Positions 18,133-27,864 of a stretch of 64,000 bases of DNA are shown piece by piece (position 1 is the stretch's first letter; each line of letters starts with the position of its first letter). Location: positions 1,240,001 to 1,304,000 of the forward strand of contig CAXXXS010000002.1 in NCBI GenBank assembly GCA_963665085.2, written 5' to 3'. The translations under genes and the position numbers were made by a program. This DNA comes from G963665085 sp963665085 (lineage in GTDB: Bacteria; Bacteroidota; Bacteroidia; Bacteroidales; JAAAOM01). The notes below the pieces were generated by a model, which saw nothing but the letters and a program-made list of their open reading frames with translations, had not been told where the DNA came from and ran no database searches.

Positions 18133-19884
18133 CTAATTAGAAGAAGTTTTATTGGCAAACTTATATTTCTCAATTATTGGTAATAAAATATTAAGGTCGA
18201 TAGGTTTTGATACATGTTCATCACAACCGGCGTCCATTGCTTTTTTCCTGTCGTTTTCCATAGCATAAGCAGTTAAAGCAATAATCGGTAAATCTGGTTT
18301 AAATTCTTTTATTCTCCTTGTAGCATCATAACCATTCATTACCGGCATTTTAATATCCATCAGTATTAAATTAATTGCATCATTCTCTTTACAAATATCT
18401 ATTGCTTCCTGACCATTTAATGCCCGTATAATATTTAATTCAACTCTTTTCAGGATTTCCTCGACATACAAAAAATTTATATCCTCATCTTCTGCAACAA
18501 GAATTGTTAAATCTTGATTGAAAGTAATATTATCTTTTGCTATTATTTTTTCCTTTTCTTTCTTTTTTACAACTTTATAGGGAAGTGTAAAGAAAAAAGT
18601 AGATCCCTTGCCTTTAACGGACTCTACCCAAATATCCCCCCCCAATAAATTTACTAGCTGCTTTGAGATGGTTAAGCCTAATCCTGTCCCTCCATATTCT
18701 CTTGTTAGATCAAGATCTTCCTGCCGAAACCTTTCAAATATTTTAGATAGATGCGTTTCTGTGATACCAATACCTGAATCTTCAACAAAGAATTGCATCT
18801 TATCATCGCTTAATTGATACCCAAATTTTATAGAACCTTGATTTGTAAACTTAAAAGCATTATTTAAGAGGTTAGTTAATACCTGTTTTAATCTTGTTAT
18901 ATCTGTTCGTATTACACTATCTTCCTCCGGTAATGTTAAGCTATATGTAAACAACAAATTAGGTTTCTTAATTTTATAGAATTCATACAAATCTTCTATC
19001 AACTGATTTACAGAAACGTCTTCATATTTTAATTTAAGATCATCTGTTTCAATTAAAGAAATGTCCAGAATATCATTTACAATAGTTAAAAGTTGTTGGC
19101 TACTATCAATTACAATCTTAGCATAATGTGCCTTTCTTTCATCAGACAACCCCTGATCCATTAGCATTTCTGAGAAACCAATAATCCCATTCATCGGTGT
19201 CCGTATCTCATGACTCATATTAGCTAAAAACGCAGATTTTAAACGATCACTCTCTTCTGCCTTTTCTTTTGCTTCTTCAAGCTCTGTATTAATTTCACTG
19301 ATATGCTCAAAGCTTTCTCTTAACTCCTCATTCAAAGCCAGATATTCTTCGTTTTTTGCTTTAATTTCTTCTTCTGCCCTCTTTTTCTGAGTAATATCCT
19401 GTATAAAACACTCCAAAAAATCTTCTTTCTTTCCTTTCTGTTTAGATGCATTAATTGATACATCTATCAATTCTCCATCTTTCTTCTTAAATTGAGACTC
19501 AAAGCCTATTATAGATTTTTTATTTTGAAGCTCTTCTATAAGTTTCTCTAAATCATCAGGAGTCGCGAACAAACTTTCTGCTATATTTTCAATTAAAAGA
19601 AAACTTTCTTGTGATTCATAGCCACATATAGTAACAATTGCAGGATTTGCAACCAATATCTTTCCTTGTAAGTTAATTTGAAGAATTCCACTCAATGCAT
19701 CGGAGAATATTCTCTGAAACTTGTTTCGCTCTTCCTCAAGCTCTTTTATTTTCTTTTGAAGTTCCGGATAATAACTTTTACGTGAAGAAAACTTACCTAA
19801 TCCAATAATACTATGTAGCCGTTCATCACTTTCGTGATTAGCATTTGAATTACTATCTCCTAAATCATTGTTATTAAAAACCAT
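18133..19884 (-). CDS. PAS hybrid histidine kinase with C-terminal receiver
   Basis: A 583-residue protein without transmembrane segments. A PAS domain (about 55-175; ISGILQINLQGKILVANPA, ending with QDITQKKRAEEE) is followed by a coiled coil. HisKA has phospho-acceptor His225 in ANMSHEIRTPMNG. The HATPase has LLNNAFKFT (N box), FVEDSGIGI (G1) and GGTGLGLTI (G2). The receiver domain has phospho-acceptor Asp510 in LILMDIKMPVMNGY and ends with the Lys in HVSKPID. It is a cytoplasmic hybrid kinase; its output partner is not in the window. It lies 23 bases downstream of the Fe-alcohol dehydrogenase gene, so the two may be cotranscribed. The sensed signal is unknown. Confidence 0.93.
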   Translation of the reverse strand: MVFNNNDLGDSNSNANHESDERLHSIIGLGKFSSRKSYYPELQKKIKELEEERNKFQRIFSDALSGILQINLQGKILVANPAIVTICGYESQESFLLIENIAESLFATPDDLEKLIEELQNKKSIIGFESQFKKKDGELIDVSINASKQKGKKEDFLECFIQDITQKKRAEEEIKAKNEEYLALNEELRESFEHISEINTELEEAKEKAEESDRLKSAFLANMSHEIRTPMNGIIGFSEMLMDQGLSDERKAHYAKIVIDSSQQLLTIVNDILDISLIETDDLKLKYEDVSVNQLIEDLYEFYKIKKPNLLFTYSLTLPEEDSVIRTDITRLKQVLTNLLNNAFKFTNQGSIKFGYQLSDDKMQFFVEDSGIGITETHLSKIFERFRQEDLDLTREYGGTGLGLTISKQLVNLLGGDIWVESVKGKGSTFFFTLPYKVVKKKEKEKIIAKDNITFNQDLTILVAEDEDINFLYVEEILKRVELNIIRALNGQEAIDICKENDAINLILMDIKMPVMNGYDATRRIKEFKPDLPIIALTAYAMENDRKKAMDAGCDEHVSKPIDLNILLPIIEKYKFANKTSSN

Positions 19885-19907
19885 AAACTAAATATAGTCA
19901 AATCTTC

Positions 19908-21071
19908 TTACATTGCTTCTTCAAAGATTACTTCAAGATCTCTTTTTGATGCTTTTTTGGGATTCGTCAACATGCATGCGTCTTTTATCGCTTTTCCTGA
20001 TAATTCAGGAATCTCAGAAGAGCTCACCCCCTTCTGCTTAAGTTGTTTTGTTATACCTGCCCCTACCTTAAATTCCGCAACAGTTTTTAAAATACCTTTC
20101 TTTATCTCATTATTATTTAATCCTCTTATATCGATCCCGATTATTTCTGCAATTACTTTATATCTCTCGGGGATAACATCATAGTTGTAATTTATTACGT
20201 GATCCAATAACATCGCATTACATTCGCCATGGGCTAAATCTAAAAATCCACCTAAACTATGCGACATTGCATGAACAGCTCCTAAACTGGCATTTGAGAA
20301 AGCCAGCCCGGCTTTCATACTTCCCAGCATTAACTTTTCCCGTAATTCAACATTATTTATGTCCTTAAGCAAAGCTGGCAGGTTTTGCCATACTAGTTTC
20401 ATTCCCTCTATGGCATACATATCAGTAAGCGGACCACTTCCAATAGAAACAAATGCTTCAATAGCATGCACAAAGGCATCAATACCTGTACATGCTGTTA
20501 AATAAGGATCCATGGTTATTGTTGTTTCCGGATCAATAAGTGCAACATCAGGAACAATAGCCTTACTAACAATGGCAATTTTCACAAAATCATCTCTGTT
20601 TGAAATAATGCAAAACTGAGATACATCCGAAGAACTCCCTGCTGTTGTCGGGATAAATATAAATGGAGGTACTGGTGAGTTTATCTTATCGACGCCCTCA
20701 AAATTAACTATATTCAGATTTTTGTTAGAACTAACAATGCCAATTCCTTTCGCACAATCCATAGGACTGCCCCCTCCAACAGAGATTATAATATCACATC
20801 CTTCCCTGTTAAATATTTCTGCTCCTTCCATTACTTCTGTCGCCCTTGGATTTGGCGTTACATTAGAAAAAACCTGATAAGCAATTCCTACTTCATCAAG
20901 GCTCTCAATAACATCTTGCAACCAACCTGCCTCAATTACTTCCTTATCGGTAACTATCAATGCTTTTGAAGCCCCATACTGCATAGCATATCTTCCCGCT
21001 AGTTTTCTTGCTTCAACACCAAATATAATCTCGGGAGTAACAAATTTTCGTAACCCTTTTACTTGTGACAT
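19908..21071 (-). CDS. Iron-containing alcohol dehydrogenase
   Basis: A 387-residue group III (Fe-dependent) alcohol dehydrogenase. The nucleotide-binding motif is SVGGGSPMDCAKGI and the region IPTTAGSSSDVS is conserved. Metal ligands lie in CTGIDAFVHAIEAF and in the block AVHAMSHSLGG with LAHGECNAMLL, which holds three of the conserved histidines or their equivalents. Members of this group reduce aldehydes, act on 1,2-propanediol or butanol, or serve as methanol dehydrogenases; residues alone do not decide. The start at 21071 (MSQVKGLRKFVTPEIIFG) matches the family. It is upstream of the hybrid kinase in the same direction. Confidence 0.92.
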   Translation of the reverse strand: MSQVKGLRKFVTPEIIFGVEARKLAGRYAMQYGASKALIVTDKEVIEAGWLQDVIESLDEVGIAYQVFSNVTPNPRATEVMEGAEIFNREGCDIIISVGGGSPMDCAKGIGIVSSNKNLNIVNFEGVDKINSPVPPFIFIPTTAGSSSDVSQFCIISNRDDFVKIAIVSKAIVPDVALIDPETTITMDPYLTACTGIDAFVHAIEAFVSIGSGPLTDMYAIEGMKLVWQNLPALLKDINNVELREKLMLGSMKAGLAFSNASLGAVHAMSHSLGGFLDLAHGECNAMLLDHVINYNYDVIPERYKVIAEIIGIDIRGLNNNEIKKGILKTVAEFKVGAGITKQLKQKGVSSSEIPELSGKAIKDACMLTNPKKASKRDLEVIFEEAM

Positions 21072-21419
21072 TTCACCCTTTTTGTTTGTTCTTCAATTAA
21101 AATCTTGGTACGAATTATTTTGTGTAAGGTTAAGTTCAATGTAATTTACTAAAAAAATAAGTAAAAAAAAGCCATTTATCGTATTTTTTTTACGTAAAAG
21201 CCTGATTAATAAACCTATTTAACAACAAAATTATTTACCCTACTTAATATTTCCTTATTTAAAATCCATGAAAAGTTTCTTAATTTTGTAAACGTTTAAC
21301 AATCAAAAAACTATAAAAATTTAATTATTTCTGTAGTTGTTAATAACTTTTTTGATTCAAATAAGTAAATTAGTTAGATTTATCAATGTTTCAGGTTATT
21401 AATATATGTTACGAGAAAG
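21072..21419. promoter_or_regulatory. Divergent intergenic region with one TAnnTTTG box
   Basis: An A/T-rich region between the Fe-alcohol dehydrogenase gene and the envelope operon. TAATTTTG at 21281-21288 matches the Bacteroidota -7 consensus TAnnTTTG on the plus strand. I found no TTTG at the expected -33 spacing, so this is a weak promoter candidate for the rightward operon. Confidence 0.35.
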
Positions 21420-22856
21420 ATGATAAAATATATATTTATAATATTTAATGTGCTTGGAATTATCCTCATTGATAACTTTATAGGGCAAAGGGTTACAGTA
21501 TCCGTTAATGCACCTATGGAAGTACAGGCAGGAGAAGAATTTCGGGTACAGGTCACAATAAATAAAGGAGAGCTTTCAAGTTTTGCCAGGTTTCAACAAA
21601 AACTACCGGCAGGACTAAAAGCTATAGAAGTTAATTCTGCCAGTGCCGTAGATTTCTCTTTTGAAGAAAACAGGGTAAGAATTATCTGGCTGAGATTACC
21701 CGAGGATGAAGAATTTACTTTCTCCTACAGGGTAAGAGTTGATGAAAGACTTAAAGGTAGTTTCAATCTTGAAGGTACCTTTTCTTATATTGAGAACAAT
21801 GAAAGAAAATCTGAAGATCTTGATCCTACTTTCCTTGCTATTAATCCATCTCCCAATATTAGTCCGGAACTACTTGTTGACATCTCTGAATTTGAAGAAA
21901 AAGTAATTCCTGATTTAACAAATACTGAAGCTCCTGGAATTATATGTATCAGACAGAAACCTGATATCTCAAATTCTTCAGCAATACAAGTTAACTTATT
22001 AGTTAACAAAAACGACTTCAAACAGTTTGCAAAAATTGAGGAACAAATCCCTGAGGGATATACCGCAATAAGCAACGAAACACAAGATGCTATTTTTTCT
22101 TTTAAAGATCAGGTTGCCAAATTTATATGGAGAAATTTACCTTCAAACCCCCACTTTTTGGTATCGTACACCTTAGTTCCTTCTGAAGGGGCAGTACTTG
22201 AAGATTTAGCTAATATTAGCGGACAATTTTCTTATTTCGAAAACGAAAAAACACAGATCATAAACATCTCTGAAAGAACTGTTGATTTCAACTCAATGAC
22301 AGAAGATGAAGTACTTGCATTTATACAACAGGAAACCGGAGGGAAATTATTTGCCGACAACTCAAATTCTGTTTCAATACCTGATGTTATAAACGAAGAA
22401 AAAACAGCTACAACAACTCAAACAAACACAACTCAACAAAATAATAGTACCGGGAACCGTACACAAACAGAAATAAAAACGAACAATCAAACTCAAACAG
22501 TAAATAAACCTAAAGAAACAAAAACAAATGTTATTGCTGGTGACAGAAATTTTGTCCTTCAACCAGAAGAAGGAATTTATTATAGGGTGCAACTTGCTGC
22601 CGGACATAAGCCTGTAGACATAAAAAGCTATTTCAAAAAATCAAAAATCGACAAAGAGATAAAACGTGAGTTTCACGAAGGATGGCATAAATATTCTGTT
22701 GGTTCTTTTGATGTTTATAAGGATGCACGCGATTACCGGGTACATATCTGGAACACAACAGAAATAAATGATGCTTTTGTTTCTGCTTACAACAATGGTT
22801 TAAGAATTACTGTTCAGGAAGCATTAATGATTGCAAATCAAAAATGGTATAAATGA
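21420..22856 (+). CDS. Exported protein with two Ig-like repeats and a SPOR-like C-terminus
   Basis: A 478-residue protein with a hydrophobic N-terminus. Two homologous domains of about 120 residues follow: FARFQQKLPAGLKAIE with RIIWLRLP in the first, and FAKIEEQIPEGYTAIS with KFIWRNLP in the second. They look like DUF11-type beta sandwiches. A Thr/Gln/Asn-rich linker (about 320-385) leads to a final segment, YYRVQLAAGHKPV to YSVGSFDVYKDARDYRV, that resembles a SPOR peptidoglycan-binding domain. I do not recognise a named family for the whole protein. The stop overlaps the next start by four bases (ATGA), so the pair is translationally coupled and likely works together in the envelope. Confidence 0.75.
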   Translation: MIKYIFIIFNVLGIILIDNFIGQRVTVSVNAPMEVQAGEEFRVQVTINKGELSSFARFQQKLPAGLKAIEVNSASAVDFSFEENRVRIIWLRLPEDEEFTFSYRVRVDERLKGSFNLEGTFSYIENNERKSEDLDPTFLAINPSPNISPELLVDISEFEEKVIPDLTNTEAPGIICIRQKPDISNSSAIQVNLLVNKNDFKQFAKIEEQIPEGYTAISNETQDAIFSFKDQVAKFIWRNLPSNPHFLVSYTLVPSEGAVLEDLANISGQFSYFENEKTQIINISERTVDFNSMTEDEVLAFIQQETGGKLFADNSNSVSIPDVINEEKTATTTQTNTTQQNNSTGNRTQTEIKTNNQTQTVNKPKETKTNVIAGDRNFVLQPEEGIYYRVQLAAGHKPVDIKSYFKKSKIDKEIKREFHEGWHKYSVGSFDVYKDARDYRVHIWNTTEINDAFVSAYNNGLRITVQEALMIANQKWYK

Positions 22857-24244
22857 CAACTTGGATAAAATATATCATAGCTGGTTTTCTATTTTTAGGT
22901 ATCTCATCACTTGCATTCTCCCAAGATGAAGAATTCTGGGAAGAATACCTGCAAGAAGAAGTAGAAGTTGAGAACCCCGTATATAAACCTGTTATTGGTT
23001 TTGGCACAGGCTTTCTAACATTTCTTGGTGATGTTAGAAACGATTATATGAGCCCTCTAAATGGACAATTAGGTTACAAAGTAAATATTGCCACTTTTGT
23101 TGATAATTGGGATCCGCACCTATTAAGAGCAAACTTTTTCTTTATCTCCGGAAAACTATCCGGTTATCGTTATTCTGTAGATGATTATAATCACGCTCTT
23201 AACTTCCAATCAGACATTTTTAATTTTGGGCTAAACCTGAATTATAATTTCAAAAACTTTTATAAGAAGGAGCGAAAAATGTATCCTTTTGTTTCGGTTG
23301 GACTTGAAACATTTTTGTTTGACTCAAAAACTGACTTAGTTAGAAATATTAATGGAGAAGACATTTATTATCAATACTGGTCAGACGGAACAATAAGGGA
23401 TATTCCTGAAGAAGAAAAGAACATTCGGGAAAGTAAAATTATCAGTCGGGATTACGAATACGAAACAAATTTTGAGGAAAATATTTTTGACAAAGACCTG
23501 CCAGCCCAAAATTATTCATTTGCAATTCCTGTAGATTTTGGTGTTGACTTCTCAATATCTACAAGAGCCACATTGCGTATTGGAACTTCCTTTCATTTTA
23601 CTTTTACTGATTTCCTTGATAACCTTAGTGGAACCTACAACGAATACAATGGGCAAAACTATGGTGGCGATCTAAAAAATGACATTTTTAGTTTTACATA
23701 CGCAACAATACATCTCGATTTATTCTCTGATGATAAAGTTATTATGCAAAACAGGTTATTAGCCATGATTGAAAGTGATCCAACATTCATGACCGATGAA
23801 GATTACGATATGGTCCTTGATATTTCCGATCAATGCATGGGAACTCCTTTTGGAGTGGAAGTTGACACACTTGGCTGTCCTCTTGATGGTGACAGAGACG
23901 GAATTCCCGATTACCTTGATCTGGAAGCGAATACACCTAACGGGGCTTTTGTTGATGATAACGGAGTAACTCTAACAGACGATCAGATAATAGCAAACTT
24001 AAATAGTTCTGATGCTGTTAGCAGGGATGAAGTTGCTCTAATCTTAATAAACTATTCAAACCGTTCGAGTTATAAAAGAGGGCCTGTAGAAGTACCTGTT
24101 AGATTTCGTACTGTAGATCGGGATAGTGATGGATACATTTCTTTTGAAGAAGTGCTGGATGCTATTGACAGTTTCTTTGATATGGATTCTGATTTATCAA
24201 CGCAGGAAATCTATGAGCTGAATGATTTCTTCTTTTCTCAATGA
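22853..24244 (+). CDS. Outer-membrane barrel-like protein with calcium-binding repeats
   Basis: A 463-residue exported protein (signal MTTWIKYIIAGFLFLGI, ending SLAFSQ). Residues about 45-300 alternate aromatic/polar strands (GFGTGFLTFLGDVRND, FNFGLNLNYNFKNF, ATLRIGTSFHFTFTDF), as in Bacteroidota outer-membrane barrel proteins of the DUF6089/PorG-like kind. This is followed by a thrombospondin-3-like segment (LDGDRDGIPDYLD) and a terminal EF-hand loop (DRDSDGYISFEEVLDAI). It overlaps the upstream gene by four bases. The probable role is an envelope structural protein partnered with the SPOR-like protein; no specific function is known to me. Confidence 0.72.
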   Translation: MTTWIKYIIAGFLFLGISSLAFSQDEEFWEEYLQEEVEVENPVYKPVIGFGTGFLTFLGDVRNDYMSPLNGQLGYKVNIATFVDNWDPHLLRANFFFISGKLSGYRYSVDDYNHALNFQSDIFNFGLNLNYNFKNFYKKERKMYPFVSVGLETFLFDSKTDLVRNINGEDIYYQYWSDGTIRDIPEEEKNIRESKIISRDYEYETNFEENIFDKDLPAQNYSFAIPVDFGVDFSISTRATLRIGTSFHFTFTDFLDNLSGTYNEYNGQNYGGDLKNDIFSFTYATIHLDLFSDDKVIMQNRLLAMIESDPTFMTDEDYDMVLDISDQCMGTPFGVEVDTLGCPLDGDRDGIPDYLDLEANTPNGAFVDDNGVTLTDDQIIANLNSSDAVSRDEVALILINYSNRSSYKRGPVEVPVRFRTVDRDSDGYISFEEVLDAIDSFFDMDSDLSTQEIYELNDFFFSQ

Positions 24245-24277
24245 CGATATTGATATTAAGTAAAATTTGAATGAAAA

Positions 24278-24727
24278 TTAAACTTTCGTCAATCGATCAT
24301 ACTGACGCTTTAAGTCTTTCTTTTTAATATCCTCTCGTTTATCGAACTGTTTTTTACCGCGGGCTAATGCAACTTCAAGTTTAGCCCAACCTCTATCTGT
24401 TAGAAAAAGTCGGGTTGCTACAATGGTTATACCGGCATCTTTCGATTTACGTTCGAGTTTATATAACTCCTTCTTGGTAAGAAGTAATTTTCTTTCCTGG
24501 AGTGGATCATGGTTATTGTAAGTACCGTAATCATATTCGGCAATATGCATTCCTTTCACCCACAATTCACCTTCGCGGAAATAACAATATGCATCAACAA
24601 GATTGACTTTACCTCCCCGGATTGACTTTATTTCTGTGCCTGTTAATTTAATCCCGGCAACATATTTTTCAAGCAGTTCGAAATTGAAACCTGCTTTCTT
24701 ATTTTTTATGTTTATTTTCTTTTCCAT
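24278..24727 (-). CDS. smpB: SsrA-binding protein SmpB
   Basis: A 149-residue tmRNA partner needed for trans-translation and rescue of stalled ribosomes. Family motifs are NKKAGFNFELLEKYVAGI, LTGTEIKSIRGGKVNL, YGTYNNHDPLQERKLLL, and the basic tail KKQFDKREDIKKKDLKRQ that enters the decoding centre. The open frame extends 11 codons further to 24760, but SmpB proteins start near MEKKINIKNK, and a possible TAACTTTG -7 box lies at 24740-24747, inside that extension. I therefore chose the ATG at 24727. It is divergent from miaA with 42 bases between starts. Confidence 0.95.
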   Translation of the reverse strand: MEKKINIKNKKAGFNFELLEKYVAGIKLTGTEIKSIRGGKVNLVDAYCYFREGELWVKGMHIAEYDYGTYNNHDPLQERKLLLTKKELYKLERKSKDAGITIVATRLFLTDRGWAKLEVALARGKKQFDKREDIKKKDLKRQYDRLTKV

Positions 24728-24739
24728 CTTTACAATCAA

Positions 24740-24747
24740 CAAAGTTA
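24740..24747 (-). promoter_or_regulatory. Candidate -7 promoter box for smpB
   Basis: The minus strand reads TAACTTTG, matching TAnnTTTG, 13 bases before the smpB start. The leader would be very short and no -33 box is evident, so confidence is low. Confidence 0.3.
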
Positions 24748-24769
24748 AACGTTTCTGCATATTTATAAA

Positions 24770-25693
24770 ATGGATAACAACAAGCTTATTGTAATATTAG
24801 GTCCAACAGCAAGTGGAAAAACTTCAATTGCAGCAAATATAGCATATCAATTTAACGGTGAAGTTATCAGTGCTGACTCCAGACAAATATACAGAGGCAT
24901 GGATTTGGGCACCGGAAAAGATTATGAAGATTACGCTGTAAAAGGTAAACAAATCCCTTATCACCTTATTGATATCAAAGAAGCTGGCGAGAAATACAAT
25001 GTTTTTGAATTTCAATCTGACTTTTTAGATGCTTATAATAAGATAATAGCAAAAAATAAGCTGCCTATTCTATGCGGAGGTACCGGAATGTATATTGATG
25101 CTGTGACAAAAGGCTATAAGCTTTATCCGGTTCCACCAAACTCAGAATTAAGAGAAAATCTTGAAAAGAAATCGCTTGAAGAACTCACTTCAATATTAGT
25201 ATCAAAAAAACAACTTCACAATACTTCTGATATCGACACAAAAAAACGAGCCATCCGAGGAATTGAAATTGCAGACTTCTACGAATCCCACCCGGAGATA
25301 CAAACCGAATATCCAACATTTGACGTATTATACTGCGGAATAAAATACCAACGAACAAAAGAAAGAGAAAACATCACCGAAAGGTTAGCACAACGTTTAG
25401 ACAGTGGATTAATTGAAGAAGCTAAGAAACTACTGGATAAAGGACTAACATATGACGACCTAATATATTACGGACTTGAGTACAAATTTTTATCGCTTTT
25501 TATAAAAGGTGAATTAACGTATGACGAAATGTTTACTAAGTTAAACACAGCCATTCATCAATTTGCAAAACGCCAGCGTACCTGGTTCCGAAAAATGGAA
25601 AAAGAAGGGGTAAATATACATTGGATAGAAGGAGAACGTAGTTTTGAAGAAAAAATGAAACAATTAACTAATATAATCTCATCTTTTATTTAA
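24770..25693 (+). CDS. miaA: tRNA dimethylallyltransferase MiaA
   Basis: A 307-residue enzyme that adds a dimethylallyl group to A37 of tRNAs reading UNN codons. The P-loop GPTASGKTS is at residues 8-16, and DSRQIYRGMDLGTGK contains the catalytic Asp and the DMAPP contact region. LPILCGGTGMYIDAV and KRQRTWFRK (tRNA binding) are present near their usual places. The length is normal for the short bacterial form. It is divergent from smpB, and both are translation-quality genes. Confidence 0.96.
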   Translation: MDNNKLIVILGPTASGKTSIAANIAYQFNGEVISADSRQIYRGMDLGTGKDYEDYAVKGKQIPYHLIDIKEAGEKYNVFEFQSDFLDAYNKIIAKNKLPILCGGTGMYIDAVTKGYKLYPVPPNSELRENLEKKSLEELTSILVSKKQLHNTSDIDTKKRAIRGIEIADFYESHPEIQTEYPTFDVLYCGIKYQRTKERENITERLAQRLDSGLIEEAKKLLDKGLTYDDLIYYGLEYKFLSLFIKGELTYDEMFTKLNTAIHQFAKRQRTWFRKMEKEGVNIHWIEGERSFEEKMKQLTNIISSFI

Positions 25694-25816
25694 AAAAAAT
25701 ACTTACATCATATTTTTTATTTCTTAACTATACATTTTTTTTGTTAAATTACAATATGTAATATAACTAAATTACAATTCATTACGTATTCTTTTTAAAC
25801 AAAAAATAAATTACAC

Positions 25817-27853
25817 ATGAAATCATTCTACTTATTCTCACTTTTAAACATCTTCGTTTTAACTGCATTTTCAACAGAAAGTGATTTAAAGTTTGGTAAA
25901 ATCTCAGAATCTGATTTTGAAGTAACAAGTTTTGAAGGCGATACTTCGTACAGCGCTATAATCCTGTGCGACATAGGAAAAACATTTTTTACATATGATG
26001 CCACAAAAGGTTTCAGGGTTAATTATACAAGACATAAAAGAATTAAAATCTTAAAAAACGAAGGATATAACTATGCTACTGTTTCACTCTCTCTATACAA
26101 CAATAATTCTGGGAAAGAAGCAGTAACAAACCTCAAAGGATATACTTATTACCTCGAAAACAACAAGATAGAAAAAGTAAAACTTAAATCAGATTCAAAA
26201 TTTAGTGAAGAAAAAAATGACAATATCGATATTGTTAAATTTTCTATGCCTGAAGTAAAAGAAGGTTGTATTATTGAATACGAATACAATATAGTTTCCG
26301 ATTTCTATTGGTCATTAAAAGAGTGGTATTTTCAATCTGATGTACCAACACTTTACAGTGAATGCTCTACATCCATTCCTGAATTCTATATCTACAAAAA
26401 ATTCATGCAGGGCTACCAAATCTATAATAGAAACGAATCGGGCACAGAGCCGGGAAGCATTACTTTACAATCAAAATCCAGAACAGGAGGTGGTGGTTTT
26501 GCTCCCTCTCAAACTTCTTTTCAAACCGAAAATATAAAATATATCAACAACACAAATATGTGGATAATGGAGAATGTTCCGGCATTTAAACCAGAACCAT
26601 ACATGCCTACCGAACATGATTATATATCAAAAATAATATTCGAAATTGACCACACAGATTTTATTAGGGTTGGTGGTGAATACAAGAGTCACACACAATC
26701 GTGGGAAGCCATTACAAATAAGATGATAATGGATGATAATTTTGGTGCCCAGTTAAACAGAAGAGGAGTAGTTAAGGATGAAGTTGAACAAATAACTAGT
26801 GATTTAACAACAACAGAAGAAAAAATGATAGCCACATACAACTATGTAAAAAACAATATGAAATGGAATAATAAAAATGGCTATTATACAACAACTACTT
26901 TAAGACAAGCTTTCAACGACAGAAGTGGAAGTGTTGCAGATATAAATATGTTGCTGACTTTAATGCTAAATGAAGCAGATATTGAGGCTCATCCTGTTTT
27001 GCTTAGCACGAGGGCCAATGGAAGATTAAATTTTGAATATCCAACGCTTAGCCAAATGAATTACGTAATAAGTTGCGCGACCATAGATGGACAAAGATTT
27101 CTACTGGATGCAACTGACGAAAACAGACCCTATAATCTACTCCCTAAAAGATGTCTAAATGGAAAAGGCAAAATTATTTCTAAGGATATGTTATCCGAAT
27201 GGGTCGAGTTAAAAAATGAACCGGCCTTTAAAAAAGGAGTGGCAGCAGTCTTAAGTTTAAACGAAAGCAACAGTTTGGTTGCTTCTGTCAGAACAAGCAA
27301 TAGTAATTTAGCCGGATTTGATGAAAGAGAAAGAATAATCTCAGAGGGAGAAGAAAAATACATTGAAAATTATGAAAACAGCTTCCCGTCTTGGGAATTT
27401 GAAGAAATTAAAATTGACAATATTAAAGACTTATCATCCGACTTAAAAAAATCATTCAATGTAAGTATAGATGACTGTGTTGAGGAAGCAGGAGATATGT
27501 TATTTTTCGCACCTATTTTTATAGAAAGATGGGATGAAAACCCATTTAAAAATGATACTCGCGAATATCCAATTGACTTTGTTCAACCAATACAAGAAAT
27601 ATTTTCAATTACATTCCAGGTGCCTGAAAATTACACTATTGATGAATTACCCGAGTCAATGAAACTTACATTACCAAATAATGATGCCTTGTTCCATTAT
27701 TTTATAAACCAAACAGGCAATTCTGTTCAACTGGTTTGCAGGCTATATATTAACAAAACTTTGTATGTTTCAACTGAATACAAACTCTTACAAGAATTTT
27801 TCACGAATGTTGTAGCTAAACAATCAGAAAAAATAATTCTCAAAAAAATCTAA
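25817..27853 (+). CDS. DUF3857 protein with degenerate transglutaminase-like core
   Basis: A 678-residue exported protein with a signal peptide (LFSLLNIFVLTAFS). The N-terminal half is a DUF3857 beta sandwich (YTRHKRIKILKNEGYNYA, IEYEYNIVSDFYW). The transglutaminase-like core follows at about 325-440. Aligned with the next gene, the catalytic Cys site is SGSVAD (Val for Cys) and the catalytic His site is QMNYVIS (Tyr for His); only the LLDATD aspartate remains. It should therefore be non-enzymatic. A C-terminal beta domain (DUF3858-like) ends the protein. It is 11 bases upstream of its paralogue and probably in an operon with it. A role in envelope assembly or binding is inference. Confidence 0.82.
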   Translation: MKSFYLFSLLNIFVLTAFSTESDLKFGKISESDFEVTSFEGDTSYSAIILCDIGKTFFTYDATKGFRVNYTRHKRIKILKNEGYNYATVSLSLYNNNSGKEAVTNLKGYTYYLENNKIEKVKLKSDSKFSEEKNDNIDIVKFSMPEVKEGCIIEYEYNIVSDFYWSLKEWYFQSDVPTLYSECSTSIPEFYIYKKFMQGYQIYNRNESGTEPGSITLQSKSRTGGGGFAPSQTSFQTENIKYINNTNMWIMENVPAFKPEPYMPTEHDYISKIIFEIDHTDFIRVGGEYKSHTQSWEAITNKMIMDDNFGAQLNRRGVVKDEVEQITSDLTTTEEKMIATYNYVKNNMKWNNKNGYYTTTTLRQAFNDRSGSVADINMLLTLMLNEADIEAHPVLLSTRANGRLNFEYPTLSQMNYVISCATIDGQRFLLDATDENRPYNLLPKRCLNGKGKIISKDMLSEWVELKNEPAFKKGVAAVLSLNESNSLVASVRTSNSNLAGFDERERIISEGEEKYIENYENSFPSWEFEEIKIDNIKDLSSDLKKSFNVSIDDCVEEAGDMLFFAPIFIERWDENPFKNDTREYPIDFVQPIQEIFSITFQVPENYTIDELPESMKLTLPNNDALFHYFINQTGNSVQLVCRLYINKTLYVSTEYKLLQEFFTNVVAKQSEKIILKKI

Positions 27854-27864
27854 AAAGAGCCTGA

